12,992 nucleotides of DNA, from positions 1 through 12,992 of the forward strand of contig CAMLMV010000085.1 of assembly GCA_946481275.1 (NCBI GenBank). The letters are read 5' to 3'. Numbering within the stretch: the stretch's first letter is position 1; every line of letters begins with the position of its first letter. This DNA is from an uncultured Massilia sp. (GTDB lineage: Bacteria > Pseudomonadota > Gammaproteobacteria > Burkholderiales > Burkholderiaceae). Shown here one piece after another: positions 1-6,989 of this stretch. The notes below the pieces were generated by a model that saw nothing but the letters and a program-made list of their open reading frames with translations, made no database searches and had not been told where the DNA came from. A program made the translations under genes and the position numbers.

Positions 1-42
1 GAGTGCCTTGGCGGCGGCGCCAATGGAAAGAAGCTTGCTCAT
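1..42 (-). CDS. Start of an IS607-type serine recombinase (partial, runs off the left edge)
   Basis: Only the first 14 codons are in the window. They read MSKLLSIGAAAKAL from an ATG at 40-42 on the minus strand. The pattern LLSIG-x-AAKAL is the usual opening of the MerR-like helix-turn-helix at the N-terminus of the IS607-family transposase (OrfA, a small serine recombinase). It is also compatible with a MerR regulator or an excisionase-type DNA-binding protein. The IS607 reading is favoured because a gene remnant lacking its 5' end begins about 50 bp beyond this start, as expected at the left edge of an insertion sequence. No strong Shine-Dalgarno sequence is visible upstream of the ATG. The catalytic serine domain and any accompanying tnpB-like gene would lie outside the window, so the identification is tentative. 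Confidence 0.5.
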   Translation of the reverse strand, partial: MSKLLSIGAAAKAL

Positions 43-92
43 ACTGCATAAGACTGCGCAGATTTGGCTAAGTTCCCGGCGAACTGATTAAA
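1..92. mobile_element. Probable left end of an IS607-family insertion sequence
   Basis: This segment holds the recombinase start (1-42) and about 50 bp of non-coding DNA (43 to about 92) that is visibly more AT-rich than the surrounding sequence. Glycosyltransferase-like coding sequence begins abruptly near 93, and its frame is closed upstream by a stop at 69-71, so the element/host junction should lie between 69 and about 93. IS607 elements are known to lack terminal inverted repeats and target-site duplications, so no terminal repeat is expected to mark the edge, and none is seen. The rest of the element is beyond the left edge. The boundary is inferred from loss of homology, not from a comparison. 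Confidence 0.4.
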
Positions 93-425
93 CCCCTTTG
101 CCGCGCGGTCGTGCACCACGGCGGCGCGGGGACGACGCAGTCGGTCATGCGGGCGGGCAAGCCGTCGATCGTCGTCGCCAACATCAGCGAGCAGGAGCAT
201 TGGGGCCGGGAATTGCGCCGCCTGGGCATCGCGGGCATGCCGGCGAAGCGGCGCAACGTGACGGCGGCGGCGCTGGCGCGACAGCTCCGTCACGTGCTGG
301 GGGCACCGGCGATGGCGGCGCGGGCCACTGACGTCGCAGCCGCGATGAAGCGCGAGCATGGCGTCGACGCGGCGGTCGCGCTCGTCATGCAGACGTTCGC
401 GCACCGGCACGTCACGGCAGCGTGA
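93..425 (+). pseudogene. C-terminal remnant of a GT1/UGT-type glycosyltransferase
   Basis: The frame from about 93 reads P-L-C-R-AVVHHGGAGTT, then RAGKPSIVV, an E-Q-x-x-WG motif and a helical tail ending at a TGA at 423-425. HHGGAGTT...AGKP...Q.FWG is the donor-nucleotide-binding signature of GT1 glycosyltransferases related to sterol and macrolide glycosyltransferases. Full-length members are about 400-450 aa. Only about 110 C-terminal residues remain, and an in-frame stop at 69-71 closes the frame, so the acceptor domain and the first part of the donor domain are missing. A GTG at 111 could formally start translation but falls inside the motif and is not a credible gene start. The last 14 nt overlap the 3' end of tssL on the other strand. 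The cause is probably insertion of the element on its left. Confidence 0.75.
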
Positions 426-1173
426 TCGTCACATTGGCCGACCGCGGCGGCAGCTTGACGAGGTCGTTGTAGCTGACGAGCGCGCGATCCGTCTCGCGTC
501 CCAGCGCGCTGCGGTAGCCCAGGTAGGCGCCCAGGCCGGCCAGCGCGAACACGCCGCACAGGACCCACAGCGACGTGTCGCTGCCGAGCTTGTGGACGAT
601 CTGGTCGGGCCGCTCCGCATGCGGCGCGAACGTGCGGCTCTTGCCGCGCATGCGGGCGATCTCGTCGCCCAGGCGCGCCGTCAGGTAGTTCAGCTTGTCC
701 CGGCCGTCCAGCGCGAAGCGGCCCTGGAAGCCGAGCAGCAGGCACAGGTGATAGACCTCGAGCGCCTGCAGGTGCGCACTGCCCTTGGCGCGCAAGTCTT
801 CCAGGCGCTGGAAGAAATGTTCGCCGGCCAGTTGGTCGCCGAACAGGCGCAGTTGCAGCGGGCGGGTCTCCCACGCCTCGCGGATGGCGTAGTCCGCGCC
901 GAGGATGATCTCGTCGACGGCCGCGCAGAACGCGTATTTCGCGGCCGTTACGTCGTCTGCGGGGATGCCGAGCGATTTGGCGCTGCGGTCGACGTCGCCG
1001 AGGAAGCCCGTCATGCGGTCCGCGAAGGCGGCCTGGTCTTGCGGACCGCAACCGCTCTTGAGGAGGAACAGGGCGTAGAAACCCTCGTACATCAGGTCGA
1101 CGAGGGAGGCGGGGGCGGTGCCGGCGGCGCCGCGTTGGGAGGGCGCGGCGCGCCGTTCGACGGGATGGTTCAT
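412..1173 (-). CDS. tssL: T6SS inner-membrane protein TssL (DotU/IcmH family)
   Basis: TssL is the cytoplasmic and inner-membrane part of the T6SS trans-envelope complex (TssJ-TssL-TssM) and docks the TssK-baseplate. The 253-aa product has the DotU fold markers: LVDLMYEGFYALFLL near residues 24-38, KYAFCAAVDEIIL at 79-91, RPLQLRLFGDQLAG at 104-117 and YHLCLLLGFQGRF at 141-153. A single transmembrane segment lies near residues 201-220, followed by a periplasmic tail of about 30 residues. There is no OmpA-like peptidoglycan-binding domain, so this is the short form of the family. Its ATG overlaps the tssK stop by 4 nt (ATGA), which indicates translational coupling. It is the last gene of the minus-strand tssJ-tssK-tssL operon. 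TssM, its usual partner, is not next to it: a broken glycosyltransferase lies there instead. Confidence 0.95.
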   Translation of the reverse strand: MNHPVERRAAPSQRGAAGTAPASLVDLMYEGFYALFLLKSGCGPQDQAAFADRMTGFLGDVDRSAKSLGIPADDVTAAKYAFCAAVDEIILGADYAIREAWETRPLQLRLFGDQLAGEHFFQRLEDLRAKGSAHLQALEVYHLCLLLGFQGRFALDGRDKLNYLTARLGDEIARMRGKSRTFAPHAERPDQIVHKLGSDTSLWVLCGVFALAGLGAYLGYRSALGRETDRALVSYNDLVKLPPRSANVTITLP

Positions 1174-2516
1174 GCTGCGATCGCAATCAGTTCGAGTTTG
1201 AGGTCACGGATGCCGTTCGGCACATAGATCGAGATGGCCTGCGCCTTGAGCATGCTGTCGTACAGCGCGCCGCGGTTCTCGAGCACGAAATACACCATGT
1301 CCGGCCGCACGGGCAGCGCGCTGGGCACCTGGGCCGCATGCGCCAGCTTTACGCCGGGCATGGCGGTCAGCACGAGCTTGTCGACGTCTTCGGGGGCGCC
1401 GATCTTGAAGCGCAGCGGGACGATGTCGACCAGCTGCAGCGCCGGCAGGTCGGCGGCCACGCCGAGGTACAGGGTCGTCTGGACATTGATCTTGCCGGAG
1501 TCGAGCGCGCCCAGGTGATACGAGGGCCGGTCGTTCGACAGCGCGATCGCGAAATAGCGCGACGAGATCACGGTGTCGAGCAGCTCGCGCAGGATGCCGT
1601 CGAGGCGGGCGAAGGCTGGTCCCGGATCCTGGTGCGCATAGGCCGGCAGGTCTTCCAGCCGGGCCGTGCGTGAAAACGTCATCAGCCCGCCGGCCAGCGA
1701 CAGGAGTTCCTGGAACAGGCGTTCCGGATGGAGTTCCCGGTGGGCGAGGTAATGGGTCAGCGCCGCGTAGCCGGTGCTGACCGTATGCAGCAGCCAGAAC
1801 GACGCGACGTCGCCGCCGCGCAGTTCGACGACGTGCCGGCCCGGTTCGCGGTAATGGCCGTACAACGCGTTCACCTTGGCCAGCAGTTTTTCCATCAGGC
1901 GCACGAGGCGCGCGTGCAGGCCGGAGGCGCCCGCGATCGACAGGCTCGGCGGCGTGAACGCCTGGTCGATCTCGAAGCCGCCCGTCGCCACGCGCTGCAG
2001 GCGCACGAGCGGAAAGCTGTCGTAGGCGTCGAGCGCGTCGAGTTCGGACACGAGGCGCACCGTGCGCGTGAGATAGGCCACGGGGGCTGGGGCGGCCTGG
2101 CTGAACAGGTCCAGGGTGTCGTGCTCGCGCTGGCCGAAGCGGACGTCCGGCCGCGCCGCGCCGCGCTCGGCGCAGTTGTCGCCATGCGGTTTCAGCACGG
2201 GCAGGGCGGCGTGGAACGTGATTGTCTGAACGTCGGGCGGCAGCTCGTCCAGGCGGACTTGCGCCGGCAGCGGATCCTGGTCCGGCGCGCGCACGAGGTC
2301 GCCGTCCGGGAAGATCAGCGCCAGCTCGGTCACGCGCAGCGTGTCGGCCTTGAGGGCGTCGGTATCGATGGCCAGCCTGCGCACGCCCCAGCAATAGGGG
2401 TGCAGGGCGCTGGCCGTCTCGTTCAGGCGCGCTTCGTGGTAGCGGTCCTGTTGCTGGAAGTGCTGGGGACGCAGGAACAGCCCTTCGCCCCATAAAACCT
2501 TCGCCGGAATGTTCAT
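1170..2516 (-). CDS. tssK: T6SS baseplate protein TssK
   Basis: TssK is a cytoplasmic trimer that links the T6SS baseplate wedge (TssE/F/G) to the TssL/TssM membrane complex. The 448-aa product starts MNIPAKVLWGEGLFLRPQHF, the highly conserved N-terminus of the family (ImpJ/VasE), and ends with the conserved IRDLKLELIAI strand. The length is typical of the family. The start at 2516 is chosen over in-frame codons further upstream because GGGAGG sits just before it and because family homology begins exactly there. It lies 46 nt downstream of tssJ on the same strand and overlaps tssL by 4 nt, so the three genes form one operon. Confidence 0.97.
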   Translation of the reverse strand: MNIPAKVLWGEGLFLRPQHFQQQDRYHEARLNETASALHPYCWGVRRLAIDTDALKADTLRVTELALIFPDGDLVRAPDQDPLPAQVRLDELPPDVQTITFHAALPVLKPHGDNCAERGAARPDVRFGQREHDTLDLFSQAAPAPVAYLTRTVRLVSELDALDAYDSFPLVRLQRVATGGFEIDQAFTPPSLSIAGASGLHARLVRLMEKLLAKVNALYGHYREPGRHVVELRGGDVASFWLLHTVSTGYAALTHYLAHRELHPERLFQELLSLAGGLMTFSRTARLEDLPAYAHQDPGPAFARLDGILRELLDTVISSRYFAIALSNDRPSYHLGALDSGKINVQTTLYLGVAADLPALQLVDIVPLRFKIGAPEDVDKLVLTAMPGVKLAHAAQVPSALPVRPDMVYFVLENRGALYDSMLKAQAISIYVPNGIRDLKLELIAIAA

Positions 2517-2562
2517 GAGCCTCCCTTCGCAAATCTCTAGCTTGCTGGAAACGTTGCGGCGC

Positions 2563-3090
2563 TTATTGACAGTGGACAAGAGACAAAGGCTTGGCGGCAT
2601 TGGCGGCCGATAACGCGCAGGCGTGCAGGCCGATGGTCACGCCGGCGCCTTCGGCATCCGCGGCCGGGACGACGGCCCGCCAGGCATTGCCTGCCGGCGC
2701 GTGGAACAGGGCGACGACGCCGAGCCAGGGCGTGTCGCGCGCGAGCCGGTCGTTGACGTCGAGGCGCTGGCCCGGCACAAGCGTGACTTCCCTGGCCTCG
2801 ACGAGGTCGGCGCCGAGGGCGTCGCGCTCGGCCTGCGGCGACAGGAAGGCGGCGTAGGGCGCCTGGTCGAACGCGCCGCGCTGGCGCAGCTTGTAGACCT
2901 TGACCAGCAGCGCCAGCGACTGGCCGCGGGCGTCGACGTTCAGGCGCGGCGCCGCATGCAGGTGCATGACGACGTTGCGCGGCGGCAGCTGGGACTCCGG
3001 CGCCGGCGCCGGCTTGCGCAGCCCGAGAGTGCCGCCGCCACAACCGCCGAGAAGGCAGGCGAACCACAACACGATCCACGTTCGTTTCAT
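2563..3090 (-). CDS. tssJ: T6SS outer-membrane lipoprotein TssJ
   Basis: TssJ anchors the T6SS membrane complex in the outer membrane by binding the periplasmic part of TssM. The 175-aa product starts MKRTWIVLWFACLLGGCGGG: a positively charged start, a hydrophobic stretch and the lipobox LGGC, with the acylated cysteine at residue 17. Glycine at +2 fits outer-membrane sorting. The mature part has the family pattern: NVVMHLHAAPRLNVDARGQ, then LALLVKVYKL, then LGVVALF and a late WRAVV. The start at 3090 is preferred over an in-frame ATG at 3105 because AAGGA stands about 7 nt upstream and the lipoprotein signal begins there. It is the first gene of the tssJKL operon and diverges from the sheath operon. 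With tssM absent from the window, its partner must be encoded elsewhere. Confidence 0.92.
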   Translation of the reverse strand: MKRTWIVLWFACLLGGCGGGTLGLRKPAPAPESQLPPRNVVMHLHAAPRLNVDARGQSLALLVKVYKLRQRGAFDQAPYAAFLSPQAERDALGADLVEAREVTLVPGQRLDVNDRLARDTPWLGVVALFHAPAGNAWRAVVPAADAEGAGVTIGLHACALSAANAAKPLSLVHCQ

Positions 3091-3287
3091 CGGTTTTCCT
3101 TGCATCTGATAAAGAGACAGGAAGATTTAACGGGATCGCCCGCCATGCACCCTGAGCAGGCGCAATACCGGCGCAACCGCGTCTTCGACGGGGCGCAATG
3201 AGGCAGCAAAGCTGCGTTGATGGTACGCAATTCTCCCCGGAAATCGTTCACCAATAATGGCGTCTGATTTCAACCCGGGAGAGCCAG
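3091..3287. promoter_or_regulatory. Divergent intergenic region between the two T6SS arms
   Basis: These 197 bp separate the starts of tssJ (minus) and the TPR-like lipoprotein (plus) and must hold the promoters of both arms unless transcription enters from elsewhere. For the plus arm, AATAAT at 3253-3258 is a possible -10 element, but no good -35 hexamer stands 17-18 bp upstream. For the minus arm, a short AT-rich patch lies around 3110-3130. I find no convincing sigma-54 element (GG-N10-GC with the usual flanks). A short GCAGC-AAA-GCTGC hairpin (3203-3215) is too small to interpret. The plus-arm gene has a good ribosome binding site (GGGAGAG at about 3276-3282). Confidence 0.4.
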
Positions 3288-3881
3288 ATGACCTTCGAAC
3301 GCCTGATGCCGCTTGCGGCGGTGCCCATCACATGTGTCATGTTGTTGTCGGCCTGCGCCAGTACCGCGCCGGCAGCGAGCCATGCCGGCAAGACGGCGCC
3401 GACGATGGCGAGCGCGATGGCCGAAGCGGATGCCGCCGTGCTGGCGGGCCAGAACGACAAGGCCTACGCGATCCTGAAGACCGCGGGTACCGCCTTCCCG
3501 ACCGACAAGACGCCATGGGTGCGCATGGCCCAGATGCATTTCGACAGCACGAATTACGGCGAGGCGATCGTCGACGCACTGGAAGCCCTCGAGCGCGACC
3601 CGGAGGATACGCTGGCCAACAGCATCGTCGCCGTCAGCGGCCTGCGCGTGACGAGCAAGGCGCTGTCGGACCTGAGCCAGAAAAACAACCTTACCGGCAA
3701 CGTGCGCACGGAGGCGCAGGACCTGGCCAAGCTGCTGCGCTCGAGCCTCAACGAAGACGTGCTGGTGCCGAACAACCGTCCCGCCGCACCGCGCGTGAAG
3801 GAGACGGTCAAGAAGGCCGTCGGTGCCGCGTCCGCCGCCCGTTCCACCGCATCGAGCGATCCGTTCGGCGCGCTCAAGTAA
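3288..3881 (+). CDS. T6SS-associated TPR-like lipoprotein
   Basis: The 197-aa product has a lipoprotein signal: a hydrophobic segment (about residues 8-20) and the lipobox LSAC with the acylated cysteine at residue 23; alanine at +2 suggests outer-membrane sorting. Residues about 40-105 are helical and look like tetratricopeptide-type repeats (AEADAAVLAGQNDKAYAIL, then MAQMHFDSTNYGEAIVDALE with AL-x-RDP). The tail is basic and rich in Ala, Ser and Lys. It is the first gene of the plus-strand operon, 26 nt before tssB, so it is probably an accessory T6SS envelope protein. Small TPR-type lipoproteins are found beside tssB in other betaproteobacterial clusters, but I do not assign a symbol. The role is inferred from position; possible jobs are assisting the TssJ/M complex or handling peptidoglycan passage. 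Confidence 0.8.
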   Translation: MTFERLMPLAAVPITCVMLLSACASTAPAASHAGKTAPTMASAMAEADAAVLAGQNDKAYAILKTAGTAFPTDKTPWVRMAQMHFDSTNYGEAIVDALEALERDPEDTLANSIVAVSGLRVTSKALSDLSQKNNLTGNVRTEAQDLAKLLRSSLNEDVLVPNNRPAAPRVKETVKKAVGAASAARSTASSDPFGALK

Positions 3882-3907
3882 TCCGTCCACAGCCCACTGG
3901 AGTCGAC

Positions 3908-4423
3908 ATGGCAAAGAATGAAAGCGTGCAGAAACGCCTGCAGAAAGTGCGCGCGCCGCGCGTGCAGATGACGTACGACGTCGAGATCGGCGACGCCATC
4001 GAGAACAAGGAGTTGCCGTTCGTCGTCGGCGTGCTGGGCGACTTCGGCTCGGATCCCGAGGCGGCGAAGAAGCGCCTGAAGGACCGCAAGTTCGTCAACG
4101 TCGACGCCGACAATTTCGACGAAGTGCTGGGCGGCGTCGCGCCCGCGACGAGCTTCCGCGTGGAGAACCACCTGTCGCCGGAAGGCGGCGAATTCGCCGT
4201 GCAGCTGCAGTTCAGGCAGATGGACGACTTCCGCCCGGAAGCCGTCGTGCAGCAGGTGGCGCCGCTGAAGGGCCTGCTGGAAGCGCGCGGCAAGCTGGCC
4301 GACCTGCGCAACAAGCTGGCCGGCAACGACAAGCTGGAAGACCTGCTCAGCGACGTGCTGTCGAACACGGAAAAACTCGGCAGTCTCCGCAAAGGCGGCA
4401 AGGGCGGCAAGGAGGAAGCATGA
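3908..4423 (+). CDS. tssB: T6SS contractile sheath small subunit TssB (VipA)
   Basis: TssB pairs with TssC to form the contractile sheath that drives the Hcp tube out of the cell. The 171-aa product has the family signatures LPFVVGVLGDFG (residues 36-47), a KKRLKDRKFVNVD block around 54-66 and the C-terminal helix region LRNKLAGNDKLEDLLSDVLS. The basic N-terminus (SVQKRLQKVRAPRVQMTYDVE) and the length are typical. The ATG at 3908 has GGAG a few bases upstream; the reading frame is open far upstream but shows no homology there. Its stop overlaps the tssC start by 4 nt (ATGA), which fits coupled translation of the two sheath subunits. Confidence 0.97.
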   Translation: MAKNESVQKRLQKVRAPRVQMTYDVEIGDAIENKELPFVVGVLGDFGSDPEAAKKRLKDRKFVNVDADNFDEVLGGVAPATSFRVENHLSPEGGEFAVQLQFRQMDDFRPEAVVQQVAPLKGLLEARGKLADLRNKLAGNDKLEDLLSDVLSNTEKLGSLRKGGKGGKEEA

Positions 4424-5913
4424 GCGCGATCCTCGAGACGGCGAACGCGGTACCGGCGCAGGCCGGTGAACTGGACATGTCCCTGCTCGACCAGATCGTC
4501 GAACAGAGCCGGGTAGCGAAATCGACCAGCGAACACGAACGGGCGCGCGACATCATCTCCGAACTCGTGACGCAGGTGATGGAAGGCACGATGGTCGTGT
4601 CGACGAACCTGTCGGCCACGATCGATGCGCGCCTGGCGGAGCTGGACCGGATGATCTCGGCCCAGCTGTCCGCGATCATGCACGCGCCGGAATTCCAGAA
4701 GCTGGAGCGCAGCTGGACCGGGCTGCACTACCTCGTCAAGAACACGGCGACGAGCAGCGGCCTGCAGGTGCGCATGCTCAACGCGAGCAAGCGCGAGCTC
4801 GTGAAAGATTTCCAGTCGGCGCTGGAGTTCGACCAGAGCACGCTGTTCAAGAAGGTGTACGAAGAAGAATTCGGCAGCTTCGGCGGCGCGCCGTACGGCA
4901 CCCTGATCGGCGACTTCGAGATCACGCGCCAGCCCGAGGACATCTATTTTCTCGAGCAGATGTCGCACGTGGCCGCGGCCAGCCATGCGCCGTTCATCAC
5001 GTCGGCGGGACCGGAACTGTTCGGCATCGAGAGCTTCGGCGACCTGGGCAAGCCGCGCGACCTGGCCAAGGTGTTCGACACCGTCGAATACGCGAAATGG
5101 AAGGCGTTCCGCGAATCGGAGGACTCTCGCTACGTCGGCCTGACCCTGCCGCGCTTCCTGGGCCGGCTGCCGTACAACCCGGCCGACGGCACCGCCACGG
5201 AAGGCTTTAATTATGTCGAGGACGTGGACGGCACCGATCACCAGAAATACCTGTGGTGTAACGCCGCCTACGCGTTCGCGACCAAGCTGACCAAGGCGTT
5301 CGAGGATTACGGCTGGTGCGCCGCCATCCGCGGCGTCGAAGGCGGCGGCCTGGTGGAAAACCTGCCCACGCACACGTTCAAGACGGACGAGGGCGAGATC
5401 GCGCTGAAATGCCCGACCGAGCTGGCGATCACGGACCGGCGCGAGAAGGAGTTGTCGGACCTGGGCTTCATCTCGCTCGTGCACTGCAAGAACACGTCGT
5501 ATGCCGCGTTCTTCGGCGCGCAGTCGGCGCAGAAGGCGCGCAAGTACGCGAACGAGGCGGCCAATGCGAATGCGCTGCTGTCGTCGCAGCTGCAGTACAT
5601 CTTCGCCGTGTCGCGCATCGCCCACTACATGAAGGCCATGATGCGCGACAAGATCGGCAGCTTCGCCGCCGCGTCGAACGTCGAGGACTACCTGAACCGC
5701 TGGCTCACGCAATACGTCCTCCTGGACGACAACGCGAGCCAGGAACAGAAGGCGCAATTCCCGCTGCGCGAAGCGAGCGTGCAGGTGGCCGAGGTGCCCG
5801 GGCGGCCGGGCGTGTACCGGGCCGTGTCGTTCCTGCGGCCCCATTTCCAGCTCGACGAATTGTCCGTTTCGCTCCGATTGGTCGCGGAGTTGCCGCAATC
5901 GACCAAGAACTGA
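4420..5913 (+). CDS. tssC: T6SS contractile sheath large subunit TssC (VipB)
   Basis: TssC is the large sheath subunit. The 497-aa length is typical. Recognisable family blocks are LERSWTGLHYLV (about residues 95-106), SHAPFITSAGPELFG (188-202), RFLGRLPYN (245-253), the WCNAAYAFATKL block and the C-terminal RPHFQLDELSVSLRLVAELP. The N-terminal helix (about residues 18-35, LDMSLLDQIVEQSRVAKS) corresponds to the region that in VipB is bound by the N-domain of ClpV for sheath recycling; this matches the tssH gene downstream. It is coupled to tssB by a 4-nt overlap and followed after 30 nt by hcp. Confidence 0.98.
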   Translation: MSAILETANAVPAQAGELDMSLLDQIVEQSRVAKSTSEHERARDIISELVTQVMEGTMVVSTNLSATIDARLAELDRMISAQLSAIMHAPEFQKLERSWTGLHYLVKNTATSSGLQVRMLNASKRELVKDFQSALEFDQSTLFKKVYEEEFGSFGGAPYGTLIGDFEITRQPEDIYFLEQMSHVAAASHAPFITSAGPELFGIESFGDLGKPRDLAKVFDTVEYAKWKAFRESEDSRYVGLTLPRFLGRLPYNPADGTATEGFNYVEDVDGTDHQKYLWCNAAYAFATKLTKAFEDYGWCAAIRGVEGGGLVENLPTHTFKTDEGEIALKCPTELAITDRREKELSDLGFISLVHCKNTSYAAFFGAQSAQKARKYANEAANANALLSSQLQYIFAVSRIAHYMKAMMRDKIGSFAAASNVEDYLNRWLTQYVLLDDNASQEQKAQFPLREASVQVAEVPGRPGVYRAVSFLRPHFQLDELSVSLRLVAELPQSTKN

Positions 5914-5943
5914 TTCTTTCAACAACCTGAACTGGAGTAGAAC

Positions 5944-6435
5944 ATGGCAATTGACGTGTACCTGCAAATCGACGGCATCAAGGGCGAATCGGCCGACGAC
6001 AAGCACAAGGACTGGATCGAGTGCAAATCGGTCAACTGGGGCGTGACCCAGCCGAAGTCCGCGACAGCGTCGACGGGCGGCGGCCATACGGCCGAGCGCT
6101 GCGAGCACGAGGAGATCCAGATCGCCAAGCTGGCCGACCTGTCTTCGCCGCTGCTGCTGCAGACCTGCTCGTCGGGCAAGACCATCCCGAAGGCGAAATT
6201 CGAATTCATGCGCGCCGACGGGCAGGGCGAACGCGTCAAGTATTTCGAGATCGAGATCGAGAACGTGCTGATCGGCTCCGTCAAGCCGACGGTCGCGGAA
6301 GGCGATTTCCTGCACGAGAAGGTCGGCCTGAAATTCTCGAAGATCAAATGGAAGTACACCCAGCAAAAGATCGGCGGCGGCGCCGGCGGCAACACGTCGG
6401 GCGGCTGGGATCTCGCCACGAACCGGGTCGTCTGA
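5944..6435 (+). CDS. hcp: T6SS inner-tube protein Hcp (TssD)
   Basis: Hcp forms hexameric rings that stack into the expelled tube and can carry effectors in its lumen. The 163-aa product starts MAIDVYLQIDGIKGESADD and contains W-x-x-VNWGV, a Gly/Ser loop (about residues 43-50), HEEIQIAKLADLSSPLLLQ and the late KLKFSKIKWKYTQQKI-like strand, all typical of Hcp. The ATG at 5944 has GGAG about 8 nt upstream. The C-terminal tail is slightly long and Gly-rich (GGGAGGNTSGG), which is within the family's range. The gene is followed at once by an intrinsic terminator, so hcp is likely made in excess over the genes downstream. Confidence 0.98.
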   Translation: MAIDVYLQIDGIKGESADDKHKDWIECKSVNWGVTQPKSATASTGGGHTAERCEHEEIQIAKLADLSSPLLLQTCSSGKTIPKAKFEFMRADGQGERVKYFEIEIENVLIGSVKPTVAEGDFLHEKVGLKFSKIKWKYTQQKIGGGAGGNTSGGWDLATNRVV

Positions 6436-6455
6436 ATACGTCTTCCCCGCGTCTT

Positions 6456-6482
6456 CCGCGGCCTCCGGGCCGCGGTTTTTTT
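6456..6482 (+). terminator. Intrinsic terminator/attenuator after hcp
   Basis: A perfect 8-bp GC-only stem (CCGCGGCC at 6456-6463 and GGCCGCGG at 6468-6475) closes a TCCG tetraloop and is followed by seven T residues (6476-6482). This is a canonical rho-independent terminator in the plus direction. It sits 20 nt after the hcp stop and 24 nt before tssE, in the middle of what is otherwise one operon. Some polymerases must pass it, or tssE-tssH-tssA need another promoter; none is obvious in the 24 bp left. Confidence 0.9.
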
Positions 6483-6506
6483 ACTGCGATTTGAACGGGA
6501 GCAGCG

Positions 6507-6989
6507 ATGACCGCCTATCTTCCCGGCCTGCTGGACCGCCTGATGGGCGAACGCGCCCACCCGGGGCGCGCCGGCGTCGAACAGCTCAAGGACAACGTCG
6601 CGCGCGACCTGGAAGCCCTGCTGAACGCCCGCGCCGGCATGCCGCCCGCGGCGTTCGACGCTTATCCGCTGGCGCGCGCGTCGATCCTGAACTACGGCCT
6701 GACCGATTTCGCCGCGTTCTGCCTGTCGAGCAGCGAAGACCGGGCCGCGATCTGCGCCTGCCTGAAGGAGGCGATCGAGCGCCACGAGCCGCGCCTGAAG
6801 AACGTCAGCGCCGTGCTGGCCCCCGGGCAGGGCGGCGTCAACCGCCTCGACTTCGTCATCAATGCGACCCTGCACGCCGGCCCGGGCGTCGAACCCGTCA
6901 ATTTCAACGCCGTGCTGCAGCCATCCTCGCTGAACTATGCGATCAGCAAGGCCACCACCAAAAGGACATCGACATGGACATCAACCTGA
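6507..6989 (+). CDS. tssE: T6SS baseplate protein TssE (gp25-like)
   Basis: TssE is the gp25-like lysozyme-fold subunit of the T6SS baseplate, where it starts sheath polymerisation. The 160-aa product has the family motif SILNYGLTD at residues 59-67, RLDFVINATL at about 113-122 and VNFNAVLQPSSLNY at 131-144. GGGAG stands upstream of the ATG. After the usual end of the family domain there is a tail of about 14 residues (SKATTKRTSTWTST) that is simply a read-through of the tssH ribosome binding site and first codons; the TGA at 6987-6989 lies 16 nt inside tssH. The tail therefore looks acquired rather than native, and tssF and tssG, the usual baseplate partners, are not found next to it. Confidence 0.93.
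   Translation: MTAYLPGLLDRLMGERAHPGRAGVEQLKDNVARDLEALLNARAGMPPAAFDAYPLARASILNYGLTDFAAFCLSSSEDRAAICACLKEAIERHEPRLKNVSAVLAPGQGGVNRLDFVINATLHAGPGVEPVNFNAVLQPSSLNYAISKATTKRTSTWTST

Noticed and set aside
3203..3215. Small hairpin GCAGC-AAA-GCTGC in the divergent region
   Set aside because: A 5-bp stem without a T-run or a known motif is expected by chance in such GC-rich DNA.
3100..3287. Sigma-54 promoter for the T6SS arms
   Set aside because: TGGTACG near 3221 resembles a -24 element, but no GC-containing -12 element is at the right distance, and the other strand gives no better match.
3257..3907. In-frame N-terminal extension of tssB across the upstream gene
   Set aside because: It overlaps the lipoprotein gene in another frame, has no homology, and the standard TssB N-terminus with its own ribosome binding site starts at 3908.
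3874..6366. An 830-codon open frame on the minus strand opposite tssB, tssC and hcp
   Set aside because: It is a by-product of high-GC codon use; its translation is a low-complexity Arg/Leu/Val-rich string without family motifs, while the plus strand encodes clear T6SS proteins.
6491..6973. In-frame N-terminal extension of tssH, suggesting a TssE/TssH-type fusion
   Set aside because: The extension is out of frame with tssE and Arg/Pro-rich. The ClpV N-terminus and a ribosome binding site fix the start at 6974.
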